A DNA stretch of 64,000 nucleotides from NCBI RefSeq assembly GCF_017696275.1, contig NZ_JAAORF010000001.1, positions 1-64,000 of the forward strand. The letters run 5' to 3'. The notes beneath the pieces were generated by a model that made no database searches, was not told where the DNA came from, and saw only the letters and a program-made list of their open reading frames with translations. The position numbers and the translations under genes were made by a program. Below are positions 37,786 to 45,521 of this stretch, one piece after another (the first letter of the stretch is position 1; every line of letters begins with the position of its first letter). The DNA comes from Prochlorococcus marinus XMU1405 (lineage in GTDB: Bacteria > Cyanobacteriota > Cyanobacteriia > PCC-6307 > Cyanobiaceae).

Positions 37786-38508
37786 ATGAACGAGATTATT
37801 AAATTAAGTAGATCTACTGTTGAAAAATATATAAGTTGTCCAAGATGTTGCGTACTTGACAAAAAATATAAAATAAAACCGCCATCACTACCATTTACTT
37901 TAAATATAGCTGTAGATAATTTGTGTAAAAATGAATTTGATTATTACAGAAAAATTCAGGAGCCGCACCCTTTGTTTATTGAACATGGTATTGATGCTGT
38001 TCCTTTTAAACACAAAGATTTAGAACGTTGGAGAAGTAATTTTCAAGGGATAAGGTATAAGTCAAATCAACATAATTATGATTTTGGTGGAGCTGTGGAT
38101 GATATTTGGCAGAAAAAAAATGGTGATCTTATTATTGTTGATGTAAAAGCAACATCTAGAAATAATTTTGATTGGTCTGAGACTTTTAATAAATACGAAT
38201 ATGCAAAAGCTTATAAGAGGCAATTAGAAATGTATCAGTGGCTTTTTAAAAAAAACGGTTTTCAAGTAGCTAAAGAAGCTTTTCTTTTATATTTTAATGG
38301 AAAAAAAAATGAAGAGTTATTTAATAACCAATTAAATTTTGACGTACATCTAATTAAATTAGATTGTTCTACTTCATGGGTAGAAAAGAAGATAATTGAT
38401 ACCGTTAATTTATTGAGTTCGGATGTTTTTCCAAAACCCTCCTCAAATTGCGAATACTGTAATTATTTAAAGAAGCGTTGGCAGTTATCGATAACTGAAT
38501 ATACATAA
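37786..38508 (+). CDS. Cas4/RecB-like PD-(D/E)XK nuclease with cysteine cluster
   Basis: The 240-aa protein has the RecB/Cas4-type nuclease core. GGAVDDIW supplies D105/D106, LIIVDVKAT supplies D119 and K121, and the trailing helix QLEMYQW gives the Q146-x3-Y150 motif. Cysteines C18, C21, C22 at the N-terminus (SCPRCC) and C222, C225 at the C-terminus (CEYC) could hold an iron-sulfur cluster or zinc, as in Cas4 and AddB. No cas gene or CRISPR array is present. It may act in DNA repair as a stand-alone exonuclease. The ATG follows a 400-bp non-coding gap and the next gene is 71 bp away. Confidence 0.85.
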   Translation: MNEIIKLSRSTVEKYISCPRCCVLDKKYKIKPPSLPFTLNIAVDNLCKNEFDYYRKIQEPHPLFIEHGIDAVPFKHKDLERWRSNFQGIRYKSNQHNYDFGGAVDDIWQKKNGDLIIVDVKATSRNNFDWSETFNKYEYAKAYKRQLEMYQWLFKKNGFQVAKEAFLLYFNGKKNEELFNNQLNFDVHLIKLDCSTSWVEKKIIDTVNLLSSDVFPKPSSNCEYCNYLKKRWQLSITEYT

Positions 38509-38579
38509 AATAATTTTTCAAATTTCTGGAAAAATAGTGAATAAAAGATAATCTTTAATAAGATTATTAAATTAGACTT

Positions 38580-39188
38580 TTGATAAAATCGAAAAATTCT
38601 GAAAGAAAGATAACTAATCATCTTCAACAAGATGTGGTCAAAGTTTCTGGTAAAACAATTTTTATTAATCCTTTTTTATATTGGCGGAGATTTGACGAAA
38701 ATACTAATAGATGGCTTCGAGAACCTGGTCAAATGTCAGAGGATCAAATTTCACCAAATAGGAACCGTTTTTATCCAGAAATAGAATGGGCTGATTTAAG
38801 TCATGAGCAAAAGCTCATAAAAGATGCAACTGTTGAGATGTTTTTAAAAACTCTTGAATTGATCAGTACATTTCATCCTAATCTTAGCTCTGGACAAATA
38901 TTAGAAGTGGAGAGGAAAATGGCGATTATAAAAAAGATTCCTTTCGAAAAGTGGGTAAAAAAATCTTTCGCCAAAAAAGCGAGATTATTAGAAAATGAAA
39001 AAAGAAAATTTCAAAGAGAAAGATTTTTTAGCAGCTGGAGGGAATGGTTGAGTCTTGATAATACTCAAAAAGCAATATTGCCGTTAATCGTTACAATATT
39101 TATTTCTTCATTTATTGGATGGTCTTTAGGGATATCAAAGAATAGTTGTAATCCTTATTTTGAACAAAATATAGATCAATTAAATTAA
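38580..39188 (+). CDS. tail-anchored unknown protein
   Basis: This 202-aa protein is not recognised. The soluble part has an aromatic-rich segment (NPFLYWRRFDENTNRWLREPG) and a long basic helix (FAKKARLLENEKRKFQRERFFSSWREWL, about 135-160). One transmembrane helix follows near 168-187 (LPLIVTIFISSFIGWSLG), leaving a short tail. The earliest start is TTG at 38580. Conserved-looking composition supports a real gene. It follows the nuclease gene by 71 bp on the same strand and could be co-transcribed. Function unknown. Confidence 0.75.
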   Translation: MIKSKNSERKITNHLQQDVVKVSGKTIFINPFLYWRRFDENTNRWLREPGQMSEDQISPNRNRFYPEIEWADLSHEQKLIKDATVEMFLKTLELISTFHPNLSSGQILEVERKMAIIKKIPFEKWVKKSFAKKARLLENEKRKFQRERFFSSWREWLSLDNTQKAILPLIVTIFISSFIGWSLGISKNSCNPYFEQNIDQLN

Positions 39189-39267
39189 TCTGTTCTTGAT
39201 ATTTTTTAAGTATCTTTAGTTAATAGAAATTTGAAAAAATAAATTTCTTATTTAAGATTAAATTAAT

Positions 39268-39276
39268 TGGTATAAT
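39268..39276 (+). promoter_or_regulatory. extended -10 promoter for a 47-aa gene
   Basis: TGGTATAAT (39268-39276) is a perfect -10 hexamer with a TGn extension, so no strong -35 is needed (only TTATTT at 39248). Transcription would start near 39283, about 15 nt before the ATG at 39298. It is among the best -10 matches in the window. Confidence 0.55.
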
Positions 39277-39297
39277 TGCTTAAAAAATATAATCTTT

Positions 39298-39441
39298 ATG
39301 AGTGAAAATTTAGATTCAAATAATATTGATAATGATGAGTTTAATTTGAACACTGAAGATGGTGACTATAACACTTTAATCACAAAGCTTAAAGAGATAA
39401 AATTAACTATTGCTTTATTGGAAAAAAAAATATTTAAATAA
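39298..39441 (+). CDS. 47-aa acidic-helical small protein
   Basis: The frame from ATG 39298 to TAA 39439-39441 encodes 47 residues. The acidic, Asn-rich N-terminal half (MSENLDSNNIDNDEFNL) is followed by an amphipathic helix-like C-terminal half (LITKLKEIKLTIALLEKKI). No family is recognised. Support comes from the strong extended -10 promoter immediately upstream, the sensible amphipathic pattern, and its fit into the 264-bp gap between two plus-strand genes. The PBP2 start follows 11 bp after the stop, so it may lead that transcript. Confidence 0.6.
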   Translation: MSENLDSNNIDNDEFNLNTEDGDYNTLITKLKEIKLTIALLEKKIFK

Positions 39442-39452
39442 ATTTTATATTT

Positions 39453-41243
39453 TTGATAAAAACAAGTCCTAATAAAAAAATCATTTCATTAAAGAGGCAA
39501 CCTTTAGTCTTAGTTATTTTTTCTTCTATTTCGTTTTTATTGATTCTATTTAGGTTAATTTTTTTACAACTTTTAAATTATGAATCTTTTAAGAAGATGT
39601 CAGATGAGAATAGGATCAGACTTATTGCTTCACAGCCAATACGCGGAAGAATACTAGATAAAAATGGTAATGTTTTGGCAGATAGTAGAGTTAAATATTC
39701 TTTAATAATAAAGCCTCAATCTATTAAAAAAAACAATTGGGAAAAACATAAATCAAGTATTTCTAAATTGTTAAATATTGATAGTAATATAATTCAAAAA
39801 AAGTATTCAGATGGTCAAAAAAATAAAAAACTCTCAGTAAATATTCTTGATGATTTAAATGTTGATCAATTAATAAAGTTCAAGGAAAATGAAAGTAAAT
39901 TAAAAAGTTTTGAAATAGCTACCAAAGTAATTAGAAATTATCCTTATAAGTCCCTTGCTGCTCATGTAATTGGTTATACTCAGCCAATTACTGAATCAGA
40001 ATATAAATTCTTATCTAAGAAGGGTTATAAATTAAATGACTTAATAGGAAGAACAGGAATTGAATATTTTTACGAAGATTTTATAAGAGGTGAATGGGGC
40101 GGCGAAATGGTTGAAGTAAATTCATTAGGAAATTTTCAAAGATCATTAGGTATAAGACCTCCAGTACAAGGTAATGATATTGAACTAACAATAGATCTTA
40201 ATCTGCAATTAGTTGCTGAGGATGTTCTTAAAGATAAAAAAGCTGGAGCGATAATAGTGATGGATCCAAGAGATGGTGCAATAAGAGCGATGGTAAGTAG
40301 GCCTAATTTTGATTTGAATTTTTTTTCAAAGGATTTTAAGCCTGAAAAAGAATACAATAATATATTTAATTCTTCTGAAAAACCTCTTTTTAATAGAGCA
40401 TTAAATGCTTATGATCCAGGGAGTGTCTGGAAAATTGTAACAGCTTTAGCTGGCTTGGAAAGCGGAAAATTTCCTAGCGATACCATGTTAGATACAAAAC
40501 CATGTATAACTTATGGGAGTCAATGTTTTAGAGAGCACAATGATTTAGGTTTTGGGGTAATAGGTTACGAAGATGCTTTAAGAGTGTCTAGTAATACATT
40601 TTTTTACCAAATAGGTTATGGAGCAGGAGTTGATGAAATTTATAAGGTCTCTCGAAAGCTTGGTTTTAATTCTTTATCTGGAATTGAAATTTCTGAACAA
40701 GAAAATATAGGATTAGTAGCTAGTAGTAAATGGGCTAAAGAAGGTAGAGGATGGGGGCAACCAGGGAGAACTCCTTGGGTTCCAGAAGATATTGCGAGTA
40801 TGTCTATTGGACAATTTGTTGTTCAAGTAACTCCAATTCAAATAGCTAGAGCATATGCAGCGATTGCTAATGGAGGCTATCTAGTTACTCCACATCTGAC
40901 TAAAAAAGATGTAGAAAGTCGTTTGGATAAAAAACGTGTTCCAATTGACATTGATCCACAAAATATTCAATTGATTAAAAGTGGTCTCAGGAAAGTAGTA
41001 GAGTCTGGCACAGGAGTATCAATTAATTACGGAGTTTCAAATTTACCTCCAGTGTCAGGCAAAACAGGAACTGCTGAAGATGGTGAAGGCGGATTAGATC
41101 ACGCTTGGTTCGTTTGCTTTACTCCCTCTGAAAAAAGCGAATTACTTATAGTTGCTTTTGCACAAAATACTCCTGGTGGAGGATCTGTTCATGCACTGCC
41201 TATGGCTAGAGAAATTTTGAAAGTTTGGAATGAAAAAGAATGA
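39453..41243 (+). CDS. mrdA: penicillin-binding protein 2 (cell elongation transpeptidase)
   Basis: PBP2 cross-links peptidoglycan during elongation. A single N-terminal membrane helix (about 15-36, LVLVIFSSISFLLILFRL) precedes the dimerisation domain with RGRILDKNGNVLA. The transpeptidase motifs are SVWK (nucleophile Ser324, Lys327), VSSNTF (SxN) and KTGT (537-540). Length (596 aa) is typical of cyanobacterial MrdA/PBP2. The start is TTG at 39453, because no ATG occurs before the membrane helix. It lies 11 bp after the 47-aa gene. The convergent FMN reductase ends 22 bp beyond its stop. Confidence 0.94.
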   Translation: MIKTSPNKKIISLKRQPLVLVIFSSISFLLILFRLIFLQLLNYESFKKMSDENRIRLIASQPIRGRILDKNGNVLADSRVKYSLIIKPQSIKKNNWEKHKSSISKLLNIDSNIIQKKYSDGQKNKKLSVNILDDLNVDQLIKFKENESKLKSFEIATKVIRNYPYKSLAAHVIGYTQPITESEYKFLSKKGYKLNDLIGRTGIEYFYEDFIRGEWGGEMVEVNSLGNFQRSLGIRPPVQGNDIELTIDLNLQLVAEDVLKDKKAGAIIVMDPRDGAIRAMVSRPNFDLNFFSKDFKPEKEYNNIFNSSEKPLFNRALNAYDPGSVWKIVTALAGLESGKFPSDTMLDTKPCITYGSQCFREHNDLGFGVIGYEDALRVSSNTFFYQIGYGAGVDEIYKVSRKLGFNSLSGIEISEQENIGLVASSKWAKEGRGWGQPGRTPWVPEDIASMSIGQFVVQVTPIQIARAYAAIANGGYLVTPHLTKKDVESRLDKKRVPIDIDPQNIQLIKSGLRKVVESGTGVSINYGVSNLPPVSGKTGTAEDGEGGLDHAWFVCFTPSEKSELLIVAFAQNTPGGGSVHALPMAREILKVWNEKE

Positions 41244-41265
41244 AATTTTATTAGGTTTTAAATCT

Positions 41266-41790
41266 TTATGTTTTTAGTTTTTTCATTTGTACAAGTCTTT
41301 GAATAATATCTTCAATAGTTTTTGTATCTATAGGTTTACTATATGAGGATAAAAGTTGTCTTCCTAATACTTGACTTCCTAAATGCACTAATTGAATGCG
41401 TAATGAGGTAAGTAGTTCTAACCCTATGCCACCAGAAAATGTTGCAATTGCAATCGGTTGACCATTAAATAAATTCCTAAAGTCATCTCCAGAAATAGAA
41501 AGCCATGCTATGAAGTTGGAGAGAATGGGAGGTATAGATCCATTATATTCAGGAGCACAAATCACCCACTTTTCAATCTTGAAAAGCTTTTTTTTTAAAT
41601 CTTTTATTTCATTCGGAATATTTTCTTTGCTGTGAATTCTTGGATTAAATAATGGAATATCAAGGGTGGTAAGATCTAAAATTTCAGAACTTATTTTAAG
41701 TTCATTACTTTTTTCAAGAAATTTTTCAGAAAGTTCTAGATTTTTACCACAACTAGCCGTAATGATTATTAGATCTTTTGTTTCAGTCAT
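41266..41790 (-). CDS. NADPH-dependent FMN reductase family protein
   Basis: The 174-aa protein has the flavodoxin-like FMN-reductase fold (T-A-S-C-G-KN start replacing the GS-rich loop, then CAPEYNGSIPPILSNFIAWLS). The latter PEYNGS motif is the FMN/NADPH contact in this family. Members reduce FMN, quinones or chromate with NAD(P)H. It lies 17 bp downstream of flv1 on the same strand, so it may belong to the flavodiiron transcript and supply or tune reduced flavin; that is inference from position. Confidence 0.88.
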   Translation of the reverse strand: MTETKDLIIITASCGKNLELSEKFLEKSNELKISSEILDLTTLDIPLFNPRIHSKENIPNEIKDLKKKLFKIEKWVICAPEYNGSIPPILSNFIAWLSISGDDFRNLFNGQPIAIATFSGGIGLELLTSLRIQLVHLGSQVLGRQLLSSYSKPIDTKTIEDIIQRLVQMKKLKT

Positions 41791-41807
41791 AAATTAGATA
41801 AAATAAT

Positions 41808-43610
41808 TTAATAGTTAGCACCTGTTTTGCGGTGATGAACTGCCGTTAGACTATCGGATTTTAGTATATTACCGTGTTGTACTTCGGCGTAAATTACCCA
41901 ATGATCCCCACATTCCATTCTTTCTTTGACAGAAGCATCTAACCATGCGAGCGATTCAGGAATGATTATCTGCTCATTAGGAGTTAATTCAATATTTATT
42001 CCTTCAAATCTATCTTCTCCAGGTGCAAAGGGCTTTGTGAATCTTTTTAAAGGTTCTTTAAAATCTTTTTCACTAAGAATATTTAATGCGAATGAATCTC
42101 CTATTTGCAGAAGAGACTCTACCGATCTATCTTTTGCTACTGCAATACTTAACCCGGGCGGAGAAAAACTTGCTTGACTAACCCAAGATGCAAGCATAGC
42201 TCCTTTAATATTATTCTCATCTTTGCCTTTAGAGGCTGTAAGGACACAAAGAGAACCAATTACTCTCCCAAGAGCTTGTAGCTTTGGATCAGTTTTGCTT
42301 GTAATCATTCCAGTATCTGATTTTCTGGGTTTTTTCTTTGCTTTTTTTATGATTTTTCTTCCAAAGTGAGTTCCTATTTCTTCTAACTCTTTAATCTTTG
42401 GTTTATTTGGACTGAATTTAATCCTTATAGGGTCAAAACTAAACTTAAAACCACCGTCTTTTAATTTTGTTTCAAGTAAATCTATAGCTTCGCCGCTCCA
42501 GCCAAAACTCCCAAAAATCCCCACTGGCTTATCTCTATTACCCTCTGCTAATAATGTTCCTAGTGCACTAACTATTGGAGTTGGAGCGTGACCACCCAAT
42601 GTTGGTGAGCCTATTAAATATCCATCAGCATTTTGGATAGATTTTACAAGTACATCATTAGGTGTAAATTCACAATTAATACTTTCAACTTCTACAGAAG
42701 TTCTATTTATCCCTTTAGCCAATGCATCACCTATTGAGGCTGTATTTCCATATGCACTTGCATATATCAGAGCGATCTTAGGATTATTTGTTGAGAGATT
42801 CTCTCCCCATCTAATATAGTCATTTAAAAAACTTTTTAAGCTGTATTCGATCGCGGGACCATGTAATGGTGCAATAGTTTTAATGTCATAATCTGAAATT
42901 TTTTCAGTTATTGATACTACTTGATTAGACATTGGTGCCATCAAGCAATCATAAAAATGTTTCCTATCAATTTCTGTACTAACTCGATTCGTTTCAGACC
43001 AATATTTAGTTGCAATGTGTGCAGAGAAAATTTTTTCACTAAGAAGTATTTCTTGATTACGTTCATAAATTATCAGGCCACCAGGCCAACGTGCTGTTGG
43101 TATAGGAATTAACTCAAGTGAAATGTTATCTAATTCTAAATTATGTTCTTTTTTGATTATGTTTATTTCAGGTAATTGAATTTCAATAAAGTTTTCTAAG
43201 GTAGGATTTCTTTGATTCCAAAGTTCGCTAATAAGTTTATAACCTGGATTAGAGCAAGTAATAGTTGTGTTTTGAAATTGGGTACTTATATTTTTTATAG
43301 TTTCAATAATTTGGGGATTAATATGACCAGAAATGAAGTTGATTTTATCTAATTTAAATTGATCGCAAAACTTTGAGATTACTTTATTAAAGGTATTTAA
43401 ATATTGTTTTTCAGGTGGATGAATAATAAAAAGTTCCTCATGACTTCTAATAAAAAAAGTATTAAAAGAGGTTCCTTTTTCAAGGTTAAATTCAAGTTCA
43501 AATCTTTCTTTATTTTGGTCTAAGAATCTTACACAAGAAAAATTTTCAGTAATTTCAAATTCTGATAAATTTTGATTTTCTGCAACTAAGCCTATATTAA
43601 TATCTGACAT
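41808..43610 (-). CDS. flv1: flavodiiron protein Flv1 (degenerate di-iron site)
   Basis: Flv proteins accept electrons after photosystem I and reduce O2 to water. The 600-aa product has three domains: metallo-beta-lactamase-like (1-245), flavodoxin (about 275-420, ALIYASAYGNTASIGDALA) and a C-terminal flavin-reductase domain (LAVAKDRSVESLL-like). The first-ligand motif reads SGHINPQI, keeping His96 but replacing E, D and the second H. Later ligand positions are also altered (TARWPG; LLSEKIF). This pattern is that of Flv1, which pairs with Flv3. It is 16 bp downstream of flv3. Confidence 0.92.
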   Translation of the reverse strand: MSDINIGLVAENQNLSEFEITENFSCVRFLDQNKERFELEFNLEKGTSFNTFFIRSHEELFIIHPPEKQYLNTFNKVISKFCDQFKLDKINFISGHINPQIIETIKNISTQFQNTTITCSNPGYKLISELWNQRNPTLENFIEIQLPEINIIKKEHNLELDNISLELIPIPTARWPGGLIIYERNQEILLSEKIFSAHIATKYWSETNRVSTEIDRKHFYDCLMAPMSNQVVSITEKISDYDIKTIAPLHGPAIEYSLKSFLNDYIRWGENLSTNNPKIALIYASAYGNTASIGDALAKGINRTSVEVESINCEFTPNDVLVKSIQNADGYLIGSPTLGGHAPTPIVSALGTLLAEGNRDKPVGIFGSFGWSGEAIDLLETKLKDGGFKFSFDPIRIKFSPNKPKIKELEEIGTHFGRKIIKKAKKKPRKSDTGMITSKTDPKLQALGRVIGSLCVLTASKGKDENNIKGAMLASWVSQASFSPPGLSIAVAKDRSVESLLQIGDSFALNILSEKDFKEPLKRFTKPFAPGEDRFEGINIELTPNEQIIIPESLAWLDASVKERMECGDHWVIYAEVQHGNILKSDSLTAVHHRKTGANY

Positions 43611-43626
43611 TTCAAAGACTTATTTT

Positions 43627-45402
43627 TTAATAGTGATTAGCAACTTTTCTGTGATGAACTGCTGTCTTACATGATAAGTCAGAAACATTACCATTTTCAA
43701 CAATTCCGTAAATTATCCAATGGTCTGGAGTCTCTAGTCTTGAACTGACTTTACAATCTAAAAAGGCGAGTGAATCTGAGAGAACAGGTCCTCCTTCAGC
43801 GATGTTGCTAATTACATCTACATCCGCAAATCTATCAGCTCCAGGGGCAAATCTTTTTAAAAAATGTCTGAACATTTTTTGATAGTTATCTTCTCTCAAG
43901 ATATTCACAACAAAACCTTTACCAACTTGCATATATGATTCAATAGCTCTATCTTTTGCTACTGCAACTGTAATACCTGGTGGTGAAAAGCTTGCTTGAC
44001 TAACCCAACTTGCGACCATTGCACTTTGTCTAAATGTTGAACCTTCCCCTTGACTAGCTGTTACTACATATAATCCTCCACTTAATCTACCTAACGCTTT
44101 ATCTAAATTTGAATCAAGGCTCTTCATAGAGGCAATATTCTTCTTTTTATTGATCAATTGACCCAAATCAGTTCCAGCCTCTTCGAATTGTTGATAAACA
44201 ATCGGATCTGGAATATTTTTAACTCTTAAGGGAGAGAAAGCTTCTTTTTGACCAAGTTCTCTTAATTTATTTGCTAAGGAATCTATAGGTTCATCATTTC
44301 CACCAAATGCATCATAAACTGCAGTAAATTGTTTTGGCTTAAGTGCTGCAAATAAAGTACCGAGAGATTCTTTTAATTCATTATCTGAGTTTACAGGCCA
44401 TGTGGGAATGACTACTGCTTTTGATTCGGAAATTAAACTTGTTAATTCTTGCGGGTCAGAAGATCTTAAATCTATTAATTGAACCTGTGCATCTGCTTTA
44501 CTTATTCCATGAGATATCGCTTGACTGAGTCGATCACAATAACCATAGTCGCTTATGTAGCAGACTGACACAAAATCATTGCCTTTGCTTTTATTGCTAC
44601 TCCATTCTAGATATTTTCCTTTCCAAAAATTGACCTGATTATGGAGCAAAGGCCCATGACCAACAGCTATTGTTTTTAATTCAGGTAGTTTATCTATTCT
44701 TTTAATTGCCTGCATAACGCTTCTAGCGTTTGGACCCATAAGGCAATCGTAATAAAAACGGAAATCATCGTATATTTCTTTTTGATCAGTGTCAAAAAAT
44801 TCGTCAGAACAATAATGGAGTCCAAAAGCATCGCATGTATAGAGAACATTTGTGCTGTGATCATATGAAAATATGGTATCTGGCCAATGCAAATTTGGTG
44901 CACTTATAAATTCAATATTATGTTCTAAACCACTATTAGGATTAGTTCCGAGATTTAAAAACTCTCCACTCTTAACCTCTAGACGTTTAAAGGGAATATG
45001 TATTTGGTCTTCAATAAATTTAAGTGCTAATTTTGATCCAACTACTGTGATATTTTGGTTTAATTCTAAAAGATTACCTATTAAACCAGAATGATCAGGT
45101 TCTGTATGGCTAGTAATTAGATAATCAACTTCTTGCGGATTTACCTTTTTCAGTAATTCTTCAAACCATAATTCTTCGAACTTTGCGTGACTAGTATCAA
45201 TGATTGCTAGTTTCTCGCCTTTAATAATAAAACTATTGTAAGTAGTTCCATTTCTTAAACCAAATTCAATATCAAATCTACTGCGATCCCAATCCAAAGA
45301 TCTTATGGCACAAGAATCATCAGCAAAGTTTTGAGATTGAACCGTCAACTTGTCATTAGTTTGTGCCAATTTAGAATTACTTGTCTGGGCAGAGGCTATC
45401 AT
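43627..45402 (-). CDS. flv3: flavodiiron protein Flv3
   Basis: Flv3 partners Flv1 in light-dependent O2 photoreduction, protecting photosystem I. All canonical di-iron ligands are visible: H99, E101, D103 and H104 in SHTEPDHSG, then the LHWPDT histidine, the YTCDAF aspartate and the VGHGPL histidine. A flavodoxin domain (VCYISDYGYCDRLSQAI) and the cyanobacterial C-terminal flavin-reductase domain (about 430-591) complete the 591-aa protein. The N-terminus with SLDWDRSRFDIEFGLRNGTTYNS is Flv3-like. It heads the minus-strand flv3-flv1-FMN-reductase run and is divergent from alaS across 119 bp. Confidence 0.94.
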   Translation of the reverse strand: MIASAQTSNSKLAQTNDKLTVQSQNFADDSCAIRSLDWDRSRFDIEFGLRNGTTYNSFIIKGEKLAIIDTSHAKFEELWFEELLKKVNPQEVDYLITSHTEPDHSGLIGNLLELNQNITVVGSKLALKFIEDQIHIPFKRLEVKSGEFLNLGTNPNSGLEHNIEFISAPNLHWPDTIFSYDHSTNVLYTCDAFGLHYCSDEFFDTDQKEIYDDFRFYYDCLMGPNARSVMQAIKRIDKLPELKTIAVGHGPLLHNQVNFWKGKYLEWSSNKSKGNDFVSVCYISDYGYCDRLSQAISHGISKADAQVQLIDLRSSDPQELTSLISESKAVVIPTWPVNSDNELKESLGTLFAALKPKQFTAVYDAFGGNDEPIDSLANKLRELGQKEAFSPLRVKNIPDPIVYQQFEEAGTDLGQLINKKKNIASMKSLDSNLDKALGRLSGGLYVVTASQGEGSTFRQSAMVASWVSQASFSPPGITVAVAKDRAIESYMQVGKGFVVNILREDNYQKMFRHFLKRFAPGADRFADVDVISNIAEGGPVLSDSLAFLDCKVSSRLETPDHWIIYGIVENGNVSDLSCKTAVHHRKVANHY

Positions 45403-45521
45403 AGAATAATTAGCTTTATAAATTAACTTTAGTTATATAGAATATAAATTCGCGTGATTATCTTTGCGAAATAACCGAAATTACGCTTTTCTTTAATTTT
45501 TAATCTTCTTATTCTGGATAA

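Noticed and set aside
37602-37862. 86-codon minus-strand frame
   Set aside because: It runs antisense into the first 77 bp of the Cas4-like gene, has no recognisable domain, and consists of AT-driven Phe/Ile/Leu/Lys codons.
37786-38508. CRISPR-Cas locus suggested by the Cas4-like protein
   Set aside because: No direct-repeat array and no other cas gene in the window.
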